Below are positions 52,612 through 59,215 of a DNA stretch of 64,000 bases, in pieces. The stretch is taken from assembly GCF_000024865.1 (NCBI RefSeq), contig NC_013595.1, positions 434,001 through 498,000 of the forward strand, in the 5' to 3' direction. Within the stretch, counting starts at the first letter, position 1. Each line of letters begins with the position of its first letter. The notes beneath the pieces were generated by a model. The model ran no database searches and was not told the DNA's origin. It saw nothing but the letters and a program-made list of their open reading frames with translations. Source of the DNA: Streptosporangium roseum DSM 43021. GTDB taxonomy: Bacteria > Actinomycetota > Actinomycetes > Streptosporangiales > Streptosporangiaceae. The position numbers were made by a program, and so were the translations under genes.

Positions 52612-52938
52612 ATGGCTCCAGGCCCGGCGGCTTCGGCCGACAAGTTCGACGATGATGACTATCCGGCTTACTCGATGGGCCGTGCCGCCGAGATCCTCGG
52701 TGTCACTCCCGCGTTTCTGCGCAGCCTCGGCGTTGCGAAGCTGATCGAGCCGCAGCGGTCGAGCGGTGGCCATCGCCGCTACTCCCGCTACCAGCTCCGC
52801 CTTGCCGCCCGGGCGCGCGAACTGGTCGACCAGGGCGTCGGCCTGGAATCCGCCTGCCGCATCATCATTTTGGAAGATCAATTAGCGGAGGCCCTACGGC
52901 TCAACGATGAGCTGACAAAGCGCAACGAATCAGCGTGA
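52612..52938 (+). CDS. MerR-type HTH regulator
   Basis: A 108-aa protein with an acidic start (DKFDDDDYPA) and a MerR-like helix-turn-helix YSMGRAAEILGVTPAFLRSL, wing QRSSGGHRRYSRYQLRLAAR and the C-terminal helix QGVGLESACRIIILEDQLAE. It lacks a ligand-binding domain, as in the BldC-like and related small actinomycete regulators. GGAAGG precedes ATG 52612. It lies 24 bp after a terminator hairpin, so its expression may be set by readthrough. This is the one clearly intact regulatory gene in the island. Confidence 0.85.
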   Translation: MAPGPAASADKFDDDDYPAYSMGRAAEILGVTPAFLRSLGVAKLIEPQRSSGGHRRYSRYQLRLAARARELVDQGVGLESACRIIILEDQLAEALRLNDELTKRNESA

Positions 52939-53814
52939 CGACGGCTGCCAGGATCTTTCCGGCAGCTGTCGTCCATCGTTGTCCACAGGAGATGGCGTGA
53001 ACCAACAGAAGATCGGTGGGGCCTGTGGACATGTAGCGAGAGGTCGTTACCGCCCTGGCCAGGGGTTGATCTATGCCCTGACCTGCTAAAACATGTTTCG
53101 CTCTAACGGTGGTGTCTCACTGTGTCCCACCAAGAACCACTATTGATCACTGTTCACGGGCCGCACACGGGCCAATGGCCCGGATCGTTTCACCTGGTCA
53201 TGACCGCTGTGGTGGCTGAGGCAAGTGACACACTCGCCCGCACACTTTTGCCTGCGCTGTTCACCCGCCTGCTGTCGGCCCACCCTCCGGGGAGCGGGCC
53301 GGTTGCGGGGGCAAGGCTAACGGCGGGCGCTATGGCAATCCGGTCCTGCCTTGATCCTCCGTTGCCGGTCTGCTCGGCTTGTCCTGGGCCGATGGCGGCC
53401 GAGATGAGCAGGCAGCCCCGCCACGCACTCGACCCGCGCGCGGCGCACCCTCATCCCGGAGCTGGAGCGTCCTCCACCGGAGGCGGTCTGTTGTGGCCAT
53501 CGTTCGCGGTGCTCGCTCCGCAGGATCATCAGCTTGCGTCTTGTCGGTAGTTCCGGGGTTCTTTGACTTCGGCGCGTAACTCGGATGCATGCGTCCTCGG
53601 GTTCTTCGTCGCGCGTTTTCTTCCCGGAATGTCTCTAAATCTACTTGGGTCCGAATTCAACAGGTTCGGGGCTCCTCAGGCTGAAACTCATCAAGACTTT
53701 TACCTGGCCGCCACCGGCGACACGCACTTGGCCGCCGAAATGCGCTGGATATGCTTGCGCACCTTCAGTGCTTTCCTCGAATCTGTCGAGGGGTGCGCAC
53801 AAAAGGGGAGTCGC
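52939..53814. other. Non-coding stretch in the island
   Basis: 876 bp. It holds TTGTCCACA (52979-52987) and TGTGGACAT (53024-53032, reverse), two DnaA-box-like motifs 36 bp apart. The open frame at 53122-53550 has no ribosome site and an unlikely composition, so it was not called. From 53560 on the GC content is lower, and this part should carry the promoter of the secreted-protein gene. Confidence 0.45.
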
Positions 53815-54234
53815 ATGCTTAAGAACAAGAAGATTCGCGTGGCTGTCTGGGCGGGCGCGGCGGTAAGCCTCGTCGTGGGGGCTGCGTGGACAGGCGTCGC
53901 AGGGGCGGCTATTCAGGCTGTGACCAAGGCGACGGCTCCGTACGCACAGGCGGCTGCCGTGGTCAACTCCGACGGGAGTATCAACCGCGCTAAGGGAATC
54001 GTGGCAGTCACGAAGCCTGCCGTCGGAAAGTACTGCGTCGAACTGGAGGACAAGGAGCTGGATGTCACGAGGCTTGTTCCATCGGCCACCCTGCAGTACA
54101 CGTCCTTCGAGTATGGAATCCGTGTGTCAATGTGGCCGGATCCCGTCTGCGGAACCCGGAAGGACACTTTCCTTGTCATCACCGGAATGCCAAACAAGTG
54201 GGAAGACCGGGCATTCTCGATCGTCGTCCCGTAA
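53815..54234 (+). CDS. Small secreted protein
   Basis: A 139-aa protein with an N-terminal signal peptide: basic start (MLKNKKIRVAVW), hydrophobic core (AGAAVSLVVGAAWTGVAG), cleavage expected after an AxA-like site (GAA). The mature part has VNSDGSINRAKGIVAVTK and two cysteines (KYCVEL, DPVCGT) that may pair. The strong AAAAGGGGAG precedes ATG 53815. No family was recognised; its codon use is less GC-biased than the core genes, fitting a recently acquired gene. Confidence 0.7.
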   Translation: MLKNKKIRVAVWAGAAVSLVVGAAWTGVAGAAIQAVTKATAPYAQAAAVVNSDGSINRAKGIVAVTKPAVGKYCVELEDKELDVTRLVPSATLQYTSFEYGIRVSMWPDPVCGTRKDTFLVITGMPNKWEDRAFSIVVP

Positions 54235-54980
54235 CCCTGCGACCACTTGGCGGCTTCGCTGATGTGAGGGAAGTCGCGCCGTCAGGTAGCGGATAAGGAG
54301 CCCCCCGGAGGCCTCCACGCGGTATCGGCCTCATCGTCCTCGACCAGGGCATCGACACCTCCACCGCCGGCGGCATGGAGCAAGGTCTTGGGACGGCGAC
54401 AGGTAAGGCATGCGGGGTATCCGGACGGGGGCGCGAGCTGCGGCGGCACAGCACAAACACCCGGACCACAGTTCCAACGACGCTCGGGCTTGGCCGCCAG
54501 CGAAGCCAGGCGGCACGGCGCGCACGAAGTGCCGCGCCAGGAGGAGGGGCGATGGAGGGGGATATCCCCCTCCCAACGAGTGGGGCGTGAGGAGAGGCGA
54601 AGCCCCTCCCCGTCCCCTCGGGCGCGTTAGCGCCCCATCGCTCTTTTCAACCCTGATCCCTGCTGAACGTCCCTCACTGCTGCCTGCTCTTTGCTCCCAT
54701 TCCCATCGCTGGGGCCGGTACGGGGTGGGTGTGGGGGGTGGGCAAGGCAAAAACACCTTCCCGCGGTTTCCTTCTCGCATTGCCCGTGGCGGTTTTCCAT
54801 GATCAAAAGCGCGCGGCCGGCGCAACGCCGAAGGCGACCCGAAGGGGCCGCGTAGCGGTTGGGCCGGTCGTAGAGCGTCCCGCGTTCTCCCGCTACGAAA
54901 AACTCGGAGCCCATGTTTTCGTGACGTTTTTGCGGTGCCCTCCTCATGCTCACCTCACTTTGATCGACCAGGGAGGAGCC
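54235..54980. other. Non-coding stretch with a 20-bp palindrome
   Basis: 746 bp. It contains the perfect palindrome GGAGGGGGATATCCCCCTCC (54554-54573) and GC-rich inverted pieces (GGCGCGTTAGCGCC at about 54629). From 54795 a copy of the GATCAAAAGCGC dispersed motif appears. Long open frames here are low-complexity and were not called. Confidence 0.45.
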
Positions 54981-55365
54981 ATGTCCGGGTACGTGAACAC
55001 CGAAATGCCTTCGGCTGCGCGGACGGCGCGTCTGCTCATGTCGATTCAAGCGGGGCTGAGCGCGCTGGGGATCGTGCTCTTGCTCGTGCTGGTTACGAAT
55101 GTGCGCGACGGGGGCCGTCTTGCTCTGGGTCTTCCTCATCAGTGCTGTACAGGTCGCCTTGCTGGGGCTCTTAGCGGTGAACCCGAGGTCAAGGCGGACG
55201 TGGGTACGGTGGGCCGGCATCGTCTTTGAGGTGCTCATGGTCTTGTTGCGGGTTCAAAGCCTCTTTGCCGGTGAGGTACTCCCGGCGCTCGTCGGGCTCG
55301 TCCTGGCCATAGTGGTGATTGCTTGCCTCGCCAGGGGCGAAGCGCGTTACCGGTTCTCCGGCTAG
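54981..55365 (+). pseudogene. Frameshifted small membrane protein
   Basis: ATG 54981 has the strong GGGAGGAGCC. The first frame gives AARTARLLMSIQAGLSALGI and VLLLVLVTNV, then degenerates. From about 55095 the continuation is in the next frame (ATGAVLLWVFLISAVQVALL, RRTWVRWAGIVFEVLMVLL, EVLPALVGLVLAIVVIACLA), to the stop at 55365. Joined, this would be a protein of about 128 aa with three or four spans. A one- or two-base slip near the run CGACGGGGGCC (about 55098-55110) separates the halves. It is a broken gene or a sequencing error; programmed frameshifting is less likely. Confidence 0.65.
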
Positions 55366-55413
55366 TAGTGCCTGGTCAGGTGGAGGTCGATCCGGCGAGT
55401 CACCCGGCGGCAG
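55366..55413. repeat. Left copy of a 48-bp direct repeat
   Basis: Begins TAGTGCCTGGTCAGGTGGAG. The second copy is at 56709-56756, with two differences in 48, 1343 bp away. Confidence 0.9.
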
Positions 55414-55879
55414 GGCCTTGAGTGGGCGGCGATTGGGGCTCATCCGTCCCATCTGGGGCTCTGCATCTCTTCCGCCTCGTCTTCAAGAGACCGACATGCC
55501 GTCGCGTCCGAAGCCGACCAAGCCCTACTGGGGCTGCGTTCGTCAAAGGCGATACACAAACCGGTGGGGAAAGAGGCGGGTCGGCGCCGCGCCCACCGCG
55601 ATCGTCACCGCTGCTGTCTACGGCCATAACCCTCCACAGCTCTCCACCGGCGGTGACCGGCCGCGAAGTGGCTGAGGGGTACACCTCCGATTCGCCGCAC
55701 GGTGACTGTGAGACGGTGGCCGGACGGTTGCGAGCTGCTGTGTGTGCGCCCGTTGCCAACAACACTGCGCGCTCTGCTAACGACTCCCATGATCGGCCGC
55801 AAACATACTGAGCACGTCGTATCCGCCGAACGGGTTCGACGCCGTAAATTTCCAAAGGATTCTCAGTACAGGGCAGGGA
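55414..55879. other. Non-coding stretch before the secreted-protein gene
   Basis: 466 bp. No credible gene was seen; overlapping frames have poor composition. The last 100 bp (AATTTCCAAAGGATTCTCAG) are less GC-rich and probably promoter. Confidence 0.4.
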
Positions 55880-56212
55880 ATGAAAAGAAATCTCAGGCGA
55901 TGGGGTGCCCTCGGCGCCGCGGCCGTTTCCCTGGCAGGGACCATGGTCGTCACGGGCGGGGCCACATCGGCGCACGCGGACGCCCGGTGCAGCGCGAGCT
56001 CGATCTACATCAACGACAGCCCCGGCGGAGACCCCAAGACGGCGGCCCGCGGTCACTCCCACGACACCGGTAACCACTACGTCACCGACTCTAAATGGTC
56101 CTTCCAACCGTGGGGGTACTACTGGTACTGGTACGCCGACAATGACGGCGGGTCGGACGGCGACACCGCGGACACCTTTTACGGCTCGATCTTGTGCGAT
56201 AAACCTTTGTGA
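55880..56212 (+). CDS. Small secreted protein, aromatic-rich
   Basis: A 110-aa protein with a signal peptide (MKRNLRRWGALGAAAVSLAG, cut expected at AHADA). The mature part of about 75 aa has a Tyr/Trp cluster (PWGYYWYWYADNDGG) and two cysteines (ARCSAS, SILCDKP), probably disulfide-bonded. AGGGCAGGGA precedes ATG 55880. Family unknown; such small aromatic secreted proteins are common in actinomycete islands. Confidence 0.7.
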   Translation: MKRNLRRWGALGAAAVSLAGTMVVTGGATSAHADARCSASSIYINDSPGGDPKTAARGHSHDTGNHYVTDSKWSFQPWGYYWYWYADNDGGSDGDTADTFYGSILCDKPL

Positions 56213-56512
56213 TAGCGGTCACGGACGAGCGAGACTCCGGTCCGTGAAGGCCTCACCAGCCACGCGAGAGGCGTCGGAGAACACGTCGTCGCCTCTTCCG
56301 TCGCGGACCGTCGCCGACCACGGGCGCGGCCGTGTGAAAGCGCCGGTTCGTCGGCCAGGAAGAGCACTTTGGTAAGATGCGTCGCGGCTTTCCTGATTTT
56401 CCCGGGAAGTCGCCGTTCTTGTTCGAAAGGCGTTTCGCCCTCGAAAAACCCCGCTGCTTGAACGATTCCTAGCACGGCCACCCCGGACGGTTGCGGCGCC
56501 GTACTGCTCCGT

Positions 56513-56689
56513 TCGCCAGGCTGAGCTGGTGCGGATCTTCCACACGATGCCGTTGAGGGCGCGCAGGTCGTCTTTGAGAGGGTGTCCCGTCCGGCTGGGT
56601 GGGAGAAGCTCGCGGAGCTTCTCCCATTCCTGGTCTGCCGGCTCATGGCGGCGGAACACCCGAAGATGATCCCGCACACCCTGGACCAC
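56513..56689 (-). mobile_element. IS5-family transposase remnant (N-terminus only)
   Basis: The minus strand encodes FRRHEPADQEWEKLRELLPP, SRTGHPLKDDLRALNGIVWK and IRTSSAWR, the standard start of IS5-type (DUF4096) transposases. After about 59 codons the similarity stops and unrelated sequence follows. No catalytic DDE residues and no clear terminal repeats remain, so it is a fragment. Confidence 0.75.
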
Positions 56690-56708
56690 TTTTGAAGACA
56701 GGCCCTAA

Positions 56709-56756
56709 TAGTGCCTGGTCAGGTGGAGGTCGATCCGGCGCGTCGCCCGGCGGCAG
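56709..56756. repeat. Right copy of the 48-bp direct repeat
   Basis: Matches 55366-55413 with two differences. The two copies bracket the aromatic-rich secreted-protein gene and the transposase remnant. Confidence 0.9.
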
Positions 56757-57396
56757 CTGTGGGCCGTTCAGACCTTTCCTCTGCGGTAGGTGCTTCCCGG
56801 GAACAACCCCCGTTCGCTTTCTTCTGCGTCATGTTCTACGCCGGACTGTGCCCCTCAGAGGTAGCCGCTCTCAAAGCGGATCTATGCGTTCTGCCCGCAA
56901 ACGGTGGGTGGGGCCGACGCACCCTTACCGAGGCCTGTCCTGATGTCGGTGACCTGTGGACCGATGACGGCGAACGTCACGAGGTGCGCGGGCTTAAGCG
57001 CCGCGGTGAGAACGCGGTGCGTATCGTCCCGATCCCGCCGGAACTGGTCGTGATCCTTCGAGGTCACCTGCTGGCCTGTTCGCCGGCTGCTGATGGGCGA
57101 CTGTTCTATGACGGGCCGGAACAGGCACCGCTTACCGGAGGGGCTTACCGGGCCGTGTGGCGACGTGCCCGTAAAGCTGCTCCGAGCCCTGCTGAGCACG
57201 CGTCCCAGGTGGCTCGACGTCCGTACGGCCTGCAGCATGCCGACGCCAGCATGCTGATCCAGGCAGGGGTTCCTGTAACGGAGACTGCTCGACGCCTGGG
57301 CCACTCCATCCGCACCCTGCTCAACACCTACGCTCGCTGGATCGACGGCGGGGAGGACGCGGCAAACGCGCAGATCGAGGCCGCCCTATCCACCCA
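56757..57396 (+). pseudogene. Tyrosine recombinase (integrase) C-terminal remnant, inactivated
   Basis: The open frame shows an integrase catalytic domain: FFCVMFYAGLCPSEVAALK, RIVPIPPELVVILRGHLLA, GGAYRAVWRRARKAA, YGLQHADASMLIQAGVPVTE and LLNTYARWIDG. The N-terminal arm and SAM-like domains are absent. The first catalytic Arg (family pattern GLRPSE) is Cys here and the HxxR-associated LRHA is LQHA, while the Tyr (NTYARWID) remains. There is no stop before flp, so the frame runs on, in phase, into the flp gene. It marks a decayed integrative element. Confidence 0.75.
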
Positions 57397-57514
57397 AATG
57401 ATCACCGGTACTGCCGTGACCTGCAAAAACGAAAACCACGGGCCAACGGGCCGTAGAACTGGCCGTATAGCTGTGAAACCCCAGGTCAACCCCCTGTGTA
57501 CGGGCGTCCGCACG

Positions 57515-57543
57515 TTATCCACAGAACGGCGTTCGTGTCCACA
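57515..57543. promoter_or_regulatory. DnaA-box-like motifs upstream of flp
   Basis: TTATCCACA (57515-57523) and GTGTCCACA (57535-57543). The segment TCCACAGAACGGCGTTCG (57518-57535) matches the ssd upstream motif at 46440-46457 except for one base. The flp start is 84 bp downstream. Confidence 0.55.
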
Positions 57544-57619
57544 GGGCCGCATGTCCGTAAGGAAATCTGATCCAGCAGATGCCGGGCATTGGACCTGGCG
57601 GGATTTCCGGGAGGAAACG

Positions 57620-57856
57620 ATGGCTCGATCGATCGCCGGCGGTGTCCGAGGGCACTGGTCGCGGGGGCTGCGTGCCCGCTGGACGCTGTTGATCGTCGGC
57701 CCGGGCCGCGACCGGGGTATGTCCACCGCTGAATACGCGGTCGGCACGATCGCCGCCTGTGCTTTCGCGGCGCTCCTCTTCAAGGTGGTGACGAGCTCCG
57801 AGGTGCAGCAGATGCTCTCAGGCTTGATCAATCGGGCGCTGAACGTGGCCGGATGA
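57620..57856 (+). CDS. Flp-type pilin (DUF4244)
   Basis: A 78-aa pilin precursor: a basic leader ending GRDRGMSTAEYAVG, then the hydrophobic helix TIAACAFAALLFKVV. The GMSTAEYA stretch, with Glu five residues after the glycine, is the Flp/DUF4244 processing site, cut by a TadV-type prepilin peptidase (none in the window). GGGAGGAAAC precedes ATG 57620. It starts the second tad half; tadE overlaps it by ATGA. The open frame continues upstream into the integrase remnant but this is the pilin start. Confidence 0.88.
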   Translation: MARSIAGGVRGHWSRGLRARWTLLIVGPGRDRGMSTAEYAVGTIAACAFAALLFKVVTSSEVQQMLSGLINRALNVAG

Positions 57857-58233
57857 CTCCTGGGGGGACGGTCGCCTCCGTGCGTCCGTCGAAGGGGTCG
57901 GTGACCGCGGAGACCGCAGTGGTTCTGCCCGCCGTCGTGGTGATGTTGGCCGCCGCATTGTGGGCGGTGGCGGCCGTCGGCGCACAGCTGGAGTGCGTGG
58001 ACGCGGCTCGGGCGGGAGCTCGGGCCGCGTCACGGGGTGAGTCGCTGGAGCGGGTGCGAGGTGGTGTGCTGGCCGCCGCTCCAGCGGGTGCCCACGTCGT
58101 GGTGACCCGGAGCGTGGAGGTGACCCGGGTGGAGGTCTCCGCGAGCATCAGGCCCCACTGGGGCGCTTCGCTTCCGGCCGTCACCGTCCGCGCGACCGCG
58201 GTCTCCGCGACAGAACCGGGAGCCGAGCGGTGA
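57853..58233 (+). CDS. TadE-like pseudopilin
   Basis: A 126-aa protein with a processing-like site GSVTAETAVVLPAVVVMLAA and a hydrophobic N-terminal helix, then a small periplasmic domain (AAGARAASRGESLERVRGGV, VVTRSVEVTRVEVSASIRPH). It is typical of actinobacterial TadE. It is coupled to flp upstream and to the next gene (GTGA). Confidence 0.85.
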   Translation: MTPGGTVASVRPSKGSVTAETAVVLPAVVVMLAAALWAVAAVGAQLECVDAARAGARAASRGESLERVRGGVLAAAPAGAHVVVTRSVEVTRVEVSASIRPHWGASLPAVTVRATAVSATEPGAER

Positions 58234-58751
58234 GGAGGGATCGTGCGGGAAGGCCGGTAGGGGCCGGTGGATCGGGAAGACCGGAGAAGGGCTGGATCGG
58301 TAAGGCCGGGAGGGGGCGGCGGATTGGTAAGGCCGGTAGGGGCCGGTGGATCGGGACGGCCGGGACGGGCCGGCGCATCGGTGGGATGGGGCGGGATCGG
58401 GGAGCGGCGACCATATGGGTGGCCGGGCTCATGGCGCTGGTCTTCGCGGTGACTGCGGTGATCGTGTTCGCTGGCACGGCCAGAGTGGCCCGTCATCGTG
58501 CGCAGAGTGCCGCCGATCTCAGCGCGCTCGCCGCCGCCCGGCTGGCCTTCGCCGACCCGGAGCGCGGGTGTGCGGAGGCGTCCTCGCTGGCCGAAGGCAA
58601 CGGAGCGATGATCACACGTTGTTTCATCGATGGAGAGGGCATCGCCGACGTCCAGGTGGCCGTGGGGCTCTCGCTGCCTGTGCTGGGCGACCGGATGATC
58701 ATGGCCGATGCGCGCGCTGGACCTGTCCACATCGCCGGCTCCGTTGGTTGA
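58230..58751 (+). CDS. TadF/Rv3654c-like pseudopilin with repeat-expanded N-terminus
   Basis: A 173-aa protein. From residue ~53 it is a normal Rv3654c-type protein: MGRDRGAATIWVAGLMALVF, AVTAVIVFAGTARVARHRAQ, SAADLSALAAARLAFADPER. The start at GTG 58230 (overlap GTGA) reads MRRDRAGRPVG and then about 40 residues of repeats (WIGKAGRGR, RIGKAGRGR, WIGTAGTGR) before MGRDRGAATI. The opening RRDR matches the later GRDR, so an in-frame 27-bp repeat appears to have expanded inside the N-terminus. ATG 58386 could be the original start. Confidence 0.8.
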   Translation: MRRDRAGRPVGAGGSGRPEKGWIGKAGRGRRIGKAGRGRWIGTAGTGRRIGGMGRDRGAATIWVAGLMALVFAVTAVIVFAGTARVARHRAQSAADLSALAAARLAFADPERGCAEASSLAEGNGAMITRCFIDGEGIADVQVAVGLSLPVLGDRMIMADARAGPVHIAGSVG

Positions 58752-59215
58752 GAAAGAGCGCCGAGACGCAGGTGAGGACGGGAGGAAACCTGAAGGAAAG
58801 CACGGTGCGGACTCGCGGAGAAACGCGGGAAAACGCGGTGCAGCACCCCGGAGAAACAGGGGGAGATGGGTGCAGACCCCCGGAGAAACAGGGTGGAGAT
58901 GAGGCGGCCGGGCATTTGAGGGGCAAGGTCGCAATCGAATTACGACTTCTTGGACGACGTGTCCAAAAGTCAGAAATCTCACGTAAGGTTCCGCTTACCC
59001 TCGGTCCGTGTTGTCCTGTGCTCAGGCCTGGGAAGGGGCGGTCGGGAGTCGCTGAGGCGCACGGCACTGTCGAGCGGTCCGTCCCGATCGCGACCACAGG
59101 TTCGGGGGCCGGGCCGGTGTGAACCGGTCTGGAGGACTGGCACGTCCGGTCGCCGTGCGACCGCCCGCACTGCGGGTGGCCGGGCGGTGCGCGGCTCTCG
59201 ACGAAGGGAAGCGTC
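58752..59215. other. Non-coding stretch after the tad genes
   Basis: 464 bp. It holds a doubled 30-bp repeat (GCAGCACCCCGGAGAAACAG and GCAGACCCCCGGAGAAACAG at about 58840 and 58870) and the small inverted repeat TTGGAC-N5-GTCCAA (58950-58966). The less GC-rich part around 58935-59000 may be the promoter of the large secreted protein. No gene was seen. Confidence 0.45.

Noticed and set aside
53122..53550. Open frame of 142 codons in the island
   Set aside because: It has no ribosome site, contains many Pro/Ala-rich stretches and no recognisable fold; codon pattern does not match real genes nearby.
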